A stretch of 64,000 nt of DNA from Desulfosporosinus sp049943955 (GCF_049943955.1 NZ_JBNFTW010000009.1:62001-126000); one strand, 5' to 3'. Shown: positions 1 to 8,260, counted from the first letter of the stretch. The notes: generated by a model from the letters alone, not told the origin. Program-made: numbers and translations.

Positions 1-300
1 CAAAAGGTTTTGAGCTGTAATCACATTATTATCATAATATTTTAGGGGATCTTGAACACTTTCCCCAACTAAGGAATCAGCCGCAAAGTGAATGACAGCC
101 TCAACCTTATTCTCGGAAAATACCCGATCAAGGAGTTGCTGATCACGAATATCTCCTTCATAAAACTTTCCGGTCATGACGGCCTCTCGGTGTCCCTTCT
201 GAAGATTATCGAGGACAATGACCTCTTCACCTTTTGCCAAAAATTCCACAACGGTATGGCTTCCAATATAGCCAGCCCCGCCGGTTACTAATATTGACAT
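1..300 (-). CDS. galE: UDP-glucose 4-epimerase, N-terminal part (runs off window)
   Basis: Interconverts UDP-galactose and UDP-glucose, the last step of the Leloir pathway. The 100 codons present start with MSILVTGGAGYIGSH, which contains the Rossmann NAD-binding motif GxxGxxG of extended SDR epimerases. They continue with VIVLDN and a GDIRD segment typical of GalE, then VIHFAA. The start ATG at 298-300 lies 13 bp downstream of the galK stop, so it is the last gene of a galT-galK-galE operon. The catalytic YxxxK lies outside the window. Identification is confident; the length is unknown. Confidence 0.95.
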   Translation of the reverse strand, partial: MSILVTGGAGYIGSHTVVEFLAKGEEVIVLDNLQKGHREAVMTGKFYEGDIRDQQLLDRVFSENKVEAVIHFAADSLVGESVQDPLKYYDNNVITAQNLL

Positions 301-313
301 CGTTCAACCTCCT

Positions 314-1474
314 TTAAAGTTCCCGTGCGCCATCACCACAATCACAGACATAAAACTCCGGTATCAAACCTGTTCTGGCGCTATAGTTCTTGGTAACCTG
401 AACTTTGAAATCCTTAACAGCCTCCTGATGAACCAAGCTTACAGTACACCCGCCAAAGCCGGCTCCAGTCATTCTCGTCCCGATACACCCCGGAACTTTT
501 CTTGCCTCTTCAAACAGAGCGTCCAATTCCGCTCCTGTCACTTCAAAATAATCTCGCAGTGATAGGTGAGACTGTATCATAAGCTTGCCGAATTCTACAA
601 GCTCCCCCATTTGCAGAGCTTGGGCGGAAGCTATCGTTCTAGCGTTTTCCCGAACAATATGTTCCAGACGTTTTCTAACTTCAAAAGATCTTATTTCTCC
701 CTGAACTGCTTTCCATTGTTCCAAAGTCAGATTCCCTAAAGAACCAAATTCAGGAAGAAGCATTTGAAGTTTCTTAATCCCTTCCTCACATTCCAGCCTT
801 CTTTGATTATAGTCCGATTCAGTCAGGCTGCGTTGTTTCTTGGAATTCGTGATCACCAACTGATAATCTCCTAAGGACAAAGGAACATATCGATACTCTA
901 AGGTATCGCATTTTAAGAGAATAGCCTGTCCCGCTTTCCCCATGCCCGAAGCAAACTGATCCATAATACCGCAATTTACTCCCACAAATTGATTCTCGGC
1001 ACGCTGTGACAGCTGAGTCAATTCAATTAAATTACATTCTAAACCTTCAATAGCTTTTACCGCCATGGCCGTTGCCATTTCCAGGGATGCCGAGGAGGAT
1101 AATCCTGCTCCTTTAGGAATATTTCCTGCGAATAAAATATCGCAGCCGGACAATTTGATCCCTAATTTCTTGAATTCTGCCAAAACACCTTTAGGATAGT
1201 TTGTCCAGCTATCCTGCCGATTAATGATCTCGCCGGCATTGAATTCAACCTTTTCCGGAAAGCTCGTCGAGGCCAGGCGAAACATCCCGTCTTGTCTGCG
1301 CCGTACTACCGCCCAAGTACCATAGGTCAAAGCAGCAGGCAAGACATAACCGCCCGTAAAATCCGTGTGTTCTCCGATCAGGTTCACTCGGCCCGGTGCA
1401 AAGAAAATCCGGCAATCATGACTATCAATGCTAAACTGGTGACTAAAGTTCTTGCGTAAGGTACTTAAGTGCAT
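314..1474 (-). CDS. galK: Galactokinase
   Basis: Phosphorylates galactose to galactose-1-phosphate using ATP; cytoplasmic GHMP kinase. The galactokinase signature GRVNLIGEHTD lies near residue 30, the GHMP ATP-binding loop GAGLSSSASLE near 125, and the C-terminal TGAGFGGCTVSL motif near 340. About 386 aa, as usual for the family. The start is placed at the ATG giving MHLSTLRKNF because AAGGA lies 11 nt upstream; an ATG four codons earlier (1486) has no room for a ribosome site. It overlaps the end of galT by 10 bp, which suggests translational coupling. Confidence 0.95.
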   Translation of the reverse strand: MHLSTLRKNFSHQFSIDSHDCRIFFAPGRVNLIGEHTDFTGGYVLPAALTYGTWAVVRRRQDGMFRLASTSFPEKVEFNAGEIINRQDSWTNYPKGVLAEFKKLGIKLSGCDILFAGNIPKGAGLSSSASLEMATAMAVKAIEGLECNLIELTQLSQRAENQFVGVNCGIMDQFASGMGKAGQAILLKCDTLEYRYVPLSLGDYQLVITNSKKQRSLTESDYNQRRLECEEGIKKLQMLLPEFGSLGNLTLEQWKAVQGEIRSFEVRKRLEHIVRENARTIASAQALQMGELVEFGKLMIQSHLSLRDYFEVTGAELDALFEEARKVPGCIGTRMTGAGFGGCTVSLVHQEAVKDFKVQVTKNYSARTGLIPEFYVCDCGDGAREL

Positions 1475-2457
1475 TTGCCGGCACATCCTTCATTTTGCAG
1501 ATACTTTTGAAAGGCCTGCCGCAAATGTTCTGACGTTTCCTCAACAGATTGAGGATTCGCCGGAGCCCAAGCCCCCATTTCTGAGGAGGCATAATATTTT
1601 AGTTTTCCCCCATCTCTCAAAGGTGTATAAAACTCAATATGAAAGTGATAAAATTCCCGAGCAGCGGAGTCATGTACAGGGCGCTGATGAATAACCATCA
1701 TATAGGGGAATAGGCGATTGAACAATGTATCCATGGCCCCCGTCATATATTTTAGGATCTCGGCCAGACTTCGCTTTTCCCCCCGGGAAAAATCGCTCAA
1801 AGCCGTTTTATGGCTTTTGCTGACAATAAATAAACCGTAGGGATAGTCGGTAAAGAAAGGAATATAGGCAAGGAAATGCTCATTTTCATAGATAACACGC
1901 TTTTTAAAAGCTAATTCAGCCTTATTCAGATCGCAAATCAAACATGATCCCTTCGCGGTATGATAGCTGCGGCAGTTTTCCAATTCCGTTCGAATCTTAA
2001 GAGGAATCCATGAATAAGCATAGATCTGTCCATGGGGGTGGGGCATCGTTACACCACATTCCTCACCCCGGTTTTCAAAGATCATAATATATTGATGGTT
2101 TGCTTCTTGGCTTAAAGCTACGAATCGCTCTGTCCATAAATCAATCAACTTTTCGATATGTTCCAATGAAAGCTCAGGCAATGTTGTTGTATGATTAGGC
2201 GAATAGAGAATTACCTCACATTTTCCTAAGGCTTTTTCTGTCCGAAACAGGGAAGTCGCCACCGGGTCCGGCTCCGGCGGGTCTGCCATTAAAGCCGGAA
2301 AATCGTTATCATATTTCAAAACATCATAATGTTCCGGAACTCTCCCAGACCCCGGACAAAAGGGACATTCCCCCCTCGGCATGTTCGGCCTGTTTTGTCT
2401 GTTTGACGCTACCATTGTCCAGTCCCCTAACAAGGGATTATAACGCAATTCAGTCAT
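1465..2457 (-). CDS. galT: Galactose-1-phosphate uridylyltransferase
   Basis: Transfers UMP from UDP-glucose to galactose-1-phosphate. It is the HIT-superfamily type I enzyme: the nucleophile motif HPHGQ is at about residues 140-144 (second His catalytic), and CPFC at 31-34 matches the zinc-binding site of GalT. 330 aa is normal. It is the first gene of galT-galK-galE. The ribosome site AAGGGAGTAGGG precedes the ATG. The 240 bp upstream is very AT-rich with several TATAAT-like boxes, so a promoter probably lies there, but none stands out. Confidence 0.95.
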   Translation of the reverse strand: MTELRYNPLLGDWTMVASNRQNRPNMPRGECPFCPGSGRVPEHYDVLKYDNDFPALMADPPEPDPVATSLFRTEKALGKCEVILYSPNHTTTLPELSLEHIEKLIDLWTERFVALSQEANHQYIMIFENRGEECGVTMPHPHGQIYAYSWIPLKIRTELENCRSYHTAKGSCLICDLNKAELAFKKRVIYENEHFLAYIPFFTDYPYGLFIVSKSHKTALSDFSRGEKRSLAEILKYMTGAMDTLFNRLFPYMMVIHQRPVHDSAAREFYHFHIEFYTPLRDGGKLKYYASSEMGAWAPANPQSVEETSEHLRQAFQKYLQNEGCAGKCT

Positions 2458-2649
2458 TACCCTACTCCCTTATTCACAAAAAATAAAACTATCTTCTCCC
2501 AGCCATTTCTTTTATTATAATATATTAAATTAAATTAATTAAGTAATTTGTCCAAAATATAACGTCAAAAGTCAATTAATTAAAAGGATACCCGATTAAT
2601 CCCGTTAATCCGCGAAAACTTTCTTTTACTTCCAGTTATTGCTATGCAA

Positions 2650-2701
2650 TCAAAAAATAAGCGAGAGAGCCTGAGGAATACACCCCCCGTAGCTTCTCGC
2701 T
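2650..2701 (-). terminator. Intrinsic terminator after the MazG-like gene
   Basis: On the minus strand an imperfect stem AGCGAGAAGC / GCTCTCTCGCT (arms about 2691-2701 and 2660-2670) is followed by TTATTTTTTG. It begins inside the stop region of the 2700-3035 gene and separates it from the gal operon. Confidence 0.7.
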
Positions 2702-3035
2702 AATCACAATAGCCCTTATGCCGCAACTTCATGATATGCTCTTGCAAAATAGTCTCCAAATTGATTCCATATTGTTCCTCAAGAACAAACATCATAGTAA
2801 CAGCAGTTTGAGCCACATCAACCAACTCACGAGCTACTCGTTGCATGGCTTCCTCTTCTTCGAGACGTTGTCGCTCACCGCTTAGTCCTCTGAATTTACC
2901 AATTGCTTGGGCAAGTTCTCCGGATTCCTCCATAATCTTTAACGCCGTACTCTCCAAGGAGGGGCTCAAGCGATTCAAGCGCGGCAGGGTAACAGTTTTG
3001 GTGGCACATTGTTCTTTCCCCGAATTATGATCCAT
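2700..3035 (-). CDS. MazG-like nucleotide pyrophosphohydrolase
   Basis: Small 111-aa all-alpha NTP-PPase family protein. It carries the metal-binding EExxE pattern (MEESGELAQAIG, residues about 35-46) and a second acidic helix ARELVDVAQT, where the E and D complete the EExxE...ExxD site of MazG/MazG-like enzymes. Such proteins hydrolyse (d)NTPs or related nucleotides to monophosphates; the exact substrate cannot be read from sequence. It stands alone between gal and the molybdenum hydroxylase operon, with its own terminator. An acidic stretch (EEEE) lies between the two motifs. Confidence 0.8.
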   Translation of the reverse strand: MDHNSGKEQCATKTVTLPRLNRLSPSLESTALKIMEESGELAQAIGKFRGLSGERQRLEEEEAMQRVARELVDVAQTAVTMMFVLEEQYGINLETILQEHIMKLRHKGYCD

Positions 3036-3158
3036 TTCACTCTCGCACCTCCCCTGCCATCAATCCCTTTGTTAATTATTATACCATTCTTCTGGAATGA
3101 ACGCATTAGCTCTACCCGAGGTTCTTTGTCGACAGCAAATTATCATGTCCCATTACCC

Positions 3159-5456
3159 TTACCGCTGTTTCTGCAAATCTAAAAAAACCTTCTCCGGAGT
3201 AACAGGTAAATGATGGACTTGAACTCCGACCGCATTATATACTGCATTAACGATCGCTGGAGACGGTGTATTAGCCACAACCTCTCCAATAGACTTCGCT
3301 CCGAAGGGACCTGACGGTTCATAACTTTCTTCAAAAGCAATGCGAACGTTTCCAACATCTTGGCGGCAGGGAATCTTATATTGCATAAAGGTATTTGTCT
3401 CCATTTTGCCCAAGTTACTGTATCGAACTTCTTCGAAAAGAGCCATACCTATTCCTTGGACAATTCCTCCCTCAGCTTGAATTCGAGCCAAGTTAGGATT
3501 AATCATCGTCCCGCAATCCACAACGGCAACATAGTCGATTAAATCAACTTTGCCTGTTTCTACATCTACTTCTACTTCTGCAAATCCAGCCACATAAGGA
3601 GGCGGAGAAATTTGACTGCCATGGGTTGCCATTGCTGCCAACTGAAGATTTCCCATCCCTAAAATCGTTTGTTCGGCAATTTTAGCGAGACTAATCTCTC
3701 CCTTTCCGTCAATCCTGTGCACAGAAAGTTCTTCAAAAATAACGTTCTCTTTAGAAACTCCCAAAAACTTAGCACCTTGAGCTAAAATTTTACCTTTTAA
3801 CTCTTCCGCAGCTTTAATAACCGCAGTGCCGGCTAAATAGGTTGTGCTTGAGGCATAGGAACCGGGATCAAAAGGAGAAGTGTCCGTATCCCCCGCACTG
3901 ACGTAAATCTTGTCCAGAGGGACTTCTAAAACTTCAGCTGCCATTTGACTCAGGATCGTATCGCAGCCAGTTCCCATATCCGTTGCCCCAATAAGCAGGG
4001 CGAAGTTTCCATCATCAGTTAAGCGTATCTCAGCGGAAGCCGTGCCGATATTGGCTATTCCTGAACCCTGCATTGTAATAGCCATACCAACTCCCCTGAT
4101 CTTTGTTCCGCTCATCCTTTGGCGTGGAAATTTCTCCTCCCAGCCGACCATCTCTCGGCCCTTTTTAATACAGCGGTCTAAGGCCGTGCTGCCAAGCTGA
4201 ACCCCATGACCAGTCAGAAAGGTCTCGCCCTTTTGGCTGATATTCTTCAGGCGAATCTCCGTCGGATCTATAGCTAGACGTTCCGCGAGCTTATTAACCG
4301 CTGATTCTAAAGCGAAGGTTCCCTGTGTAGCGCCATATCCCCGGAAAGCTCCCGCCGGCATTTTATTGGTGTAGACAGCGTTTCCCCGAATCCGAACAGC
4401 TTTCGTTTTATTGTACAGTGGCAGCGTATATTCCCCCACACAGCTTAAGACAGTAGAAGCATGTTCTCCATAAGCTCCAGTATCCGATAAAACTTCAAGA
4501 TCAATTGCTCGAATAAATCCATCAGCATCGGCTCCCAGTCTTACATTAATTCTCATAGCATGACGGCTGGTGGTACAACTAAAGGTTTCCTGGCGATCAT
4601 AGATAATCATGGCCGGTTTGCCCGTTCTTAAAGTAACTAAAGCAGCAAAGACATCTCCGGCTCCCGTCTGCTTGCCCCCGAACCCGCCTCCAATTCTCGG
4701 CTTAATAACCCGAATCTTAGTTGCCGGAATCTGCAGGGCTCGTGCCAATTGTCTCTTTATATGAAAGGGAACCTGGGTGGAACTGACCACCACTAACCTC
4801 CCCATATGATCCTGATAGGTAAAGGAGCGATAAGTTTCCATCATGGCATGGGCCTGGGCTTGAGGATAATAAACATCTTCTACAACGAACTCACAGTCTT
4901 CCAGGACTTTTTCGACATCTCCCACGGCTTGTTCATGGGAAGAAACAATATTCTTTTCTTTATGCAAACCGATATCGAAATTACAGGATAAATCTTCTTC
5001 GAAGTGAACCACTGAAGAATGGCCTATGGCCTTCTCAAAATCCAAAACCGGCTCCAATACCTCATAGTTAACGTTAATCAGCTTCATTGCTTTCAGAGCT
5101 GTTTTTTCATCCACCGCAGCAATAATGGCAACTTCATCGCCGACATAACGAACAACATTCTCCAGAATCAAGCGGTCATAGGGTGAAGGTTCAGGGTAAG
5201 ATTGTCCGGCTAAAGTGAAGCGCTCCTTGGGTACATCTTTATAAGTAAGAATGCACTCTACGCCCTCAACCAACTCTGCTTTCGACGTATCAATACTTAT
5301 AATTTTGGCAAAAGCATGGGGACTCCTGAGAATTTTCAGGACCAGGGCCTGGGGCATGGCTAGATCCTCTGTATAAGCAGGTTTGCCCATAGCTATTGAC
5401 ATACCGTCAATTTTCGGAATACTGTGGCCGACGTTCCTCAAACTTACCTCTTGCAC
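3159..5456 (-). CDS. Xanthine dehydrogenase-type molybdenum hydroxylase, Mo-cofactor subunit
   Basis: Large catalytic subunit of a xanthine-oxidase-family enzyme, 765 aa. Family motifs are intact: GGGFGGK at 256-262 (Moco contact), GAFRGYGATQG near 370 (contains the substrate-site Arg), and GPFGAKSIGE near 716 with the catalytic Glu. It hydroxylates a purine or other N-heterocycle. The guanine-class riboswitch upstream of the operon argues for a purine such as xanthine or hypoxanthine (inference). It starts with GTG directly after the stop of the 2Fe-2S gene, with GGGGGTGG as ribosome site, and is the last gene of the operon FAD - 2Fe-2S - Mo. No accessory or permease gene is adjacent. Confidence 0.9.
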   Translation of the reverse strand: MQEVSLRNVGHSIPKIDGMSIAMGKPAYTEDLAMPQALVLKILRSPHAFAKIISIDTSKAELVEGVECILTYKDVPKERFTLAGQSYPEPSPYDRLILENVVRYVGDEVAIIAAVDEKTALKAMKLINVNYEVLEPVLDFEKAIGHSSVVHFEEDLSCNFDIGLHKEKNIVSSHEQAVGDVEKVLEDCEFVVEDVYYPQAQAHAMMETYRSFTYQDHMGRLVVVSSTQVPFHIKRQLARALQIPATKIRVIKPRIGGGFGGKQTGAGDVFAALVTLRTGKPAMIIYDRQETFSCTTSRHAMRINVRLGADADGFIRAIDLEVLSDTGAYGEHASTVLSCVGEYTLPLYNKTKAVRIRGNAVYTNKMPAGAFRGYGATQGTFALESAVNKLAERLAIDPTEIRLKNISQKGETFLTGHGVQLGSTALDRCIKKGREMVGWEEKFPRQRMSGTKIRGVGMAITMQGSGIANIGTASAEIRLTDDGNFALLIGATDMGTGCDTILSQMAAEVLEVPLDKIYVSAGDTDTSPFDPGSYASSTTYLAGTAVIKAAEELKGKILAQGAKFLGVSKENVIFEELSVHRIDGKGEISLAKIAEQTILGMGNLQLAAMATHGSQISPPPYVAGFAEVEVDVETGKVDLIDYVAVVDCGTMINPNLARIQAEGGIVQGIGMALFEEVRYSNLGKMETNTFMQYKIPCRQDVGNVRIAFEESYEPSGPFGAKSIGEVVANTPSPAIVNAVYNAVGVQVHHLPVTPEKVFLDLQKQR

Positions 5457-5906
5457 TTACGCCACCCCCAGATAGGTTTTTACTGCTCGGAGCTGCCCCA
5501 TATAGCCGGTACAGCGGCACAAGTTTCCGGTTAAATAGTGAATAATTTCATCTTCCGTAGGGTTGTCCAGCTCATTTTTCATAGCCAAAACATTCATAAT
5601 GAACCCGGGACTGCAAAATCCGCATTGTTCTGCCCCTTCAGCGGTGAGTATATGGGCAAACTCCTCTGCAGCCTGAGAAACTCCCTCAATAGTTGTGATC
5701 TTTTTACCATGCGCCCGCATTGATAAAATAGAACAAGATAAAACCGGTTTGCCGTCCATCCAGACCGTACATAATCCGCAGCAGCTTGTATCACAAGCTT
5801 TCTTGACACTAAGAAACCCGTGAGCACGAAGAGTATCCGCTAAAAACTCGTCTTTTTCGATATCCCAAGTTACCAATTTATCATTAACGATTAATTCGAT
5901 TTGCAT
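5457..5906 (-). CDS. Xanthine dehydrogenase-type hydroxylase, 2Fe-2S subunit
   Basis: 149-aa small subunit that carries two [2Fe-2S] clusters and passes electrons from the molybdenum site to the FAD subunit. Plant-type cluster ligands are seen in CDTSCCGLC...C (residues about 38-57), and the second, helical cluster in CGFC (about 96-99) plus CRC (about 131-133). GGAGG sits 7 nt before the ATG. The gene overlaps the FAD-subunit gene by 16 bp and abuts the Mo-subunit gene, so all three are translated together. Confidence 0.93.
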   Translation of the reverse strand: MQIELIVNDKLVTWDIEKDEFLADTLRAHGFLSVKKACDTSCCGLCTVWMDGKPVLSCSILSMRAHGKKITTIEGVSQAAEEFAHILTAEGAEQCGFCSPGFIMNVLAMKNELDNPTEDEIIHYLTGNLCRCTGYMGQLRAVKTYLGVA

Positions 5907-6694
5907 TGTAAAACCTCCATAATCTCTCGTTTAACCAACACTTGGCAAAGAGCTTTACGATAACCGGCTGTTCCTCGGGTATTGGTTCCAAAGGATAACT
6001 CGTCTGCAGCGATTTTTGCGGCCGCTTCTATTTCCTCAGCGCCTAAATGTCCTTGACTTAAAGCTCTCGAAGCAGTTTCTGCAATCACTGCTCTTCCCGG
6101 TCTTGCCCCAACTGCAATGGTCCATTGATGATCAAGACTTGAAACGGCCACATTCAAAACTGCAAAGTCACTGACCGATTTCCTGAAACTGGAGAATGCA
6201 GCTGATCTTTGGTTTTTCTTAATTCTGAGTTGAACTAAAATATCTTTTTCATAAGGCTTTTGTAAAAAATCTTGCAGGGGCATTCTGCCGCCATTATATA
6301 ATTCGACCTCGGTGTCCAAGACTAACAAGGCTGTAAGGAGGTCGGAGAAACCGTATCTCGAATAGACCGAAGCTCCCACCGTAACACCATTTCTGAACTG
6401 TACGCCAATAATATTCCTTACCGATTGGGAAAGGATGCCGTCGAAGGCGTCTCTTGAAAGGACATTTGTTTCCAGATCTCTGAGGGTTGCCATAGCTCCG
6501 ATTGCAATAAACCCATTGTCGTCCCTTATAAAATCAAGGTTCAGTCTTGAAAGATCGATGCCGGTTCCAATCCGCTTTTTACTCATCTTTAAAAAGGCAC
6601 AACCGCCAAGAATCGTATTATTTTTTCTCTTCGCAAGAATCTCAAAGGCTTCCTCTAACTTATCTGGTTGTGCCATATCAAGTACTGTAAACAC
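5891..6694 (-). CDS. Xanthine dehydrogenase-type hydroxylase, FAD subunit
   Basis: FAD-binding (CO dehydrogenase flavoprotein-like) subunit that hands electrons on to NAD or another acceptor. NTILGGCAFL near residue 35 corresponds to the family's GG-containing FAD loop, and GVTVGASVYSRYG near 105 to the second FAD loop, which is unusual in having ASVYSRY instead of the common GGNIA-type sequence. The start is set at GTG 6694 (MFTVLDMAQ) because GAGGGGGG lies 9 nt before it; an in-frame ATG at 6724 has no ribosome site. First gene of the operon, immediately behind the riboswitch terminator. Confidence 0.85.
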   Translation of the reverse strand: MFTVLDMAQPDKLEEAFEILAKRKNNTILGGCAFLKMSKKRIGTGIDLSRLNLDFIRDDNGFIAIGAMATLRDLETNVLSRDAFDGILSQSVRNIIGVQFRNGVTVGASVYSRYGFSDLLTALLVLDTEVELYNGGRMPLQDFLQKPYEKDILVQLRIKKNQRSAAFSSFRKSVSDFAVLNVAVSSLDHQWTIAVGARPGRAVIAETASRALSQGHLGAEEIEAAAKIAADELSFGTNTRGTAGYRKALCQVLVKREIMEVLQCKSN

Positions 6695-6734
6695 CTTGTC
6701 AGTCCCCCCTCGATCATTTACCATCTAACAATTT

Positions 6735-6799
6735 GCAAAACAAAACTCAGGTGAGCGATTTCAACTCAAATTCACTGAGAGAAACCTCGCCCGCCTGAG
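6735..6799 (-). terminator. Riboswitch expression platform: intrinsic terminator
   Basis: Minus-strand stem CTCAGGCGGGCGA / TCGCTCACCTGAG (13 pairs, one mismatch, one G-U) followed by TTTTGTTTTG. It lies between the purine aptamer and the first hydroxylase gene. The 3' arm contains TCGCTCA, complementary to TGAGCGA at the 3' edge of aptamer helix P1, so a mutually exclusive antiterminator is possible. Confidence 0.8.
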
Positions 6800-6866
6800 C
6801 TTAAAGCCAACGACTAATAACACATGCCCTTCATCAAGACAATGCATCCGTTTGCCAGGTATTTCG

Positions 6867-6933
6867 CTCATAGTCGGACCATTTACGGCAGTCCGGTAGA
6901 AACTTGCAGACCCTATCTCTGCGACTATATGAA
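6867..6933 (-). ncRNA. Guanine-class purine riboswitch aptamer
   Basis: The minus strand reads TTCATATAGTCGCAGAG, L2 GATAGGG, TCTGC, then the J2/3 core AAGTTTCTACC, P3 CGGAC, the L3 loop CCGTAAATGG, GTCCG and ACTATGAG. This closely follows the B. subtilis xpt guanine riboswitch. J2/3 uridines that contact the ligand are kept, and the position equivalent to C74 (in GACTATG) is C, which specifies guanine/hypoxanthine/xanthine rather than adenine. Differences from xpt include one base in J1/2 (AAT to AGT) and one in L2. It sits between a sigma-A promoter and a terminator. Confidence 0.92.
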
Positions 6934-6956
6934 CATATTTAATTATCACAAGGGCT

Positions 6957-6985
6957 ATTCTACTAAAATTTTCGCAGCAGGTCAA
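6957..6985 (-). promoter_or_regulatory. Sigma-A promoter of the molybdenum hydroxylase operon
   Basis: -35 TTGACC (6980-6985) and -10 TAGAAT (6957-6962) with a 17-bp spacer on the minus strand. Transcription would start about 15-20 nt before the guanine aptamer. Confidence 0.8.
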
Positions 6986-6993
6986 TATGTATT

Positions 6994-7029
6994 TCGAACG
7001 ATCCTTTAAAATTAGCAAGAATCGTTCGA
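6994..7029. promoter_or_regulatory. Perfect 9-bp inverted repeat upstream of the hydroxylase promoter
   Basis: TCGAACGAT - 18 nt - ATCGTTCGA, ending 8 bp upstream of the -35 box. No T-run follows on either strand, so it is more likely a protein-binding site than a terminator. The regulator is unknown. Confidence 0.45.
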
Positions 7030-7090
7030 TCTTTGTTGGCGCTCATTGCAACTTGGACACCGTAATGTTTCACTGTCTCAACCAACTATT

Positions 7091-7753
7091 TTAGCTATGA
7101 ATACCTAACCTATGATAGACTAAATAAGAGTATCCAATGGGTACTAAAGCAATAATAGCTAGAATAAGAATACAACTACGCCCATTGAAGGTTATACCGG
7201 CAAGAGCCAAAAGGATGTTCAGAATTCCGCCAAAAACCCACAGTGGCGCCGCCAATCTATGTGTTTTTCGCCATACTTCTTCGTTGGCGAGAGTCCAAGG
7301 AGTTCTGATACCTACAAAATAATTATGCTTAAATCTGCCCATAACATTCCCTAATAAGATGAAGAGCAGTGATACCATAACCTGAATCAAAACCGGCTGA
7401 TTCATAACCCTGCCTGAGGCGATTAATAAGGTAATTAATTGCATCCCCAGAAAAAAAACAACAAGTAAATATTTGAGAAACTGATAGGTCGATTCAAAGG
7501 CACGATAATTTTTTCGTTTGGGGTCTATAAAAGGCAAGGCCACAAACATAATGTACAACGCCAAAATAATTACAGGAATTCCAAAGGTCCCAAACAATTT
7601 GCTGCCATAACCATTTACCTGGCCTTGGGCATTCCAGTGGATTGGAACTCTGTTCGGAAGTGATGGATAGAAATAAATACCCATTGCAAAGCCCAAAACA
7701 ATCAGGATCAGGATCGGCCAATCTTTTTTTAACAAACTGCTAACGTTCTTCAT
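7091..7753 (-). CDS. SdpI-family membrane protein (DUF1648 + SdpI)
   Basis: 221-aa integral membrane protein with about six hydrophobic segments. The N-terminal DUF1648 domain (FYPSLPNRVPIHWNAQGQ) and the C-terminal SdpI segment with NYFVGIRTPWTLANEEVWRKTHR are hallmarks of SdpI, the Bacillus immunity/signal-transducing protein for the SdpC toxin. AAGGAGG lies 8 nt before the chosen ATG; an upstream in-frame ATG at 7804 is inside sdpR. It overlaps the ArsR-type gene by 14 bp, exactly as in sdpRI. No sdpABC toxin genes are nearby, so its role may be general or signalling. Confidence 0.85.
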   Translation of the reverse strand: MKNVSSLLKKDWPILILIVLGFAMGIYFYPSLPNRVPIHWNAQGQVNGYGSKLFGTFGIPVIILALYIMFVALPFIDPKRKNYRAFESTYQFLKYLLVVFFLGMQLITLLIASGRVMNQPVLIQVMVSLLFILLGNVMGRFKHNYFVGIRTPWTLANEEVWRKTHRLAAPLWVFGGILNILLALAGITFNGRSCILILAIIALVPIGYSYLVYHRLGIHS

Positions 7754-8030
7754 TGTTGTTTCCTCCTTCATTGACATGACCGGCATTAAAAAACCAATTA
7801 ACAACTTCTTGAAAAACTGTCGTATTTAATGAATAGTAAATGTTTTGCCCCTGACGTTCATCCGTCACTAACTGGGCCTGTTTTAAAGTACTAAGGTGAT
7901 GTGAAATGCTGGGTTTCGTCATATTAAATTGGTCCGCGATTTCACCTGCAGTCATATCATGTTCTTTAAGCAGCAAAATTATCTTCCGCCTTGTGGGATC
8001 TGCCAGTGCTTTAAATGGTAAGTTAAGCAT
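7740..8030 (-). CDS. ArsR-family repressor, SdpR-like
   Basis: 96-aa winged-helix repressor. The N-terminus MLNLPFKALADPTRRKIILLL and the recognition helix in NMTKPSISHHLSTLKQAQLV are typical of ArsR proteins. The short ArsR protein coupled to sdpI matches SdpR, which represses its own operon and is sequestered at the membrane by SdpI in Bacillus. No ArsR metal-binding cysteines are present, which fits SdpR. A 16-bp palindrome just downstream of its -10 box is the likely operator. Confidence 0.85.
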   Translation of the reverse strand: MLNLPFKALADPTRRKIILLLKEHDMTAGEIADQFNMTKPSISHHLSTLKQAQLVTDERQGQNIYYSLNTTVFQEVVNWFFNAGHVNEGGNNNEER

Positions 8031-8064
8031 TTCATCACGCTCCTTCAGTGAACCCTTTAGATAT

Positions 8065-8098
8065 TTAGATAATTATCTAACTGTTGAAATGTATTATA
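8065..8098 (-). promoter_or_regulatory. sdpR-like promoter -10 with palindromic operator
   Basis: TATAAT (8093-8098, minus strand) followed after 12 nt by the perfect palindrome TTAGATAATTATCTAA (8065-8080). The site spans the expected transcription start, which fits autorepression by the ArsR-type protein. No convincing -35 is seen. Confidence 0.65.
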
Positions 8099-8139
8099 CT
8101 CTTTTATAAAGAAATGAAAAGGCTTTTTTCCCACTTGCA

Positions 8140-8189
8140 AAAAAAATAACGATATTGCTTGTATCACCCCGGATACAAGCAATATCGTT
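8140..8189 (-). terminator. Strong intrinsic terminator
   Basis: Perfect 18-bp stem AACGATATTGCTTGTATC with its complement around a 6-nt loop; on the minus strand it is followed by TTATTTTTTTTG. It ends transcription of the 8261-8530 gene. Confidence 0.9.
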
Positions 8190-8260
8190 AGTCACTTCCC
8201 TGCGCAACTTTGTCAGCTTAACCGCCTTTTCAAGGAATAAATCACTCTGCTGGGTGAGAG

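Noticed and set aside
6761..7018. Minus-strand open frame of 85 codons, and a plus-strand one at 6824-7009
   Set aside because: Both overlap the riboswitch aptamer, terminator and promoter of the hydroxylase operon and have no ribosome site.
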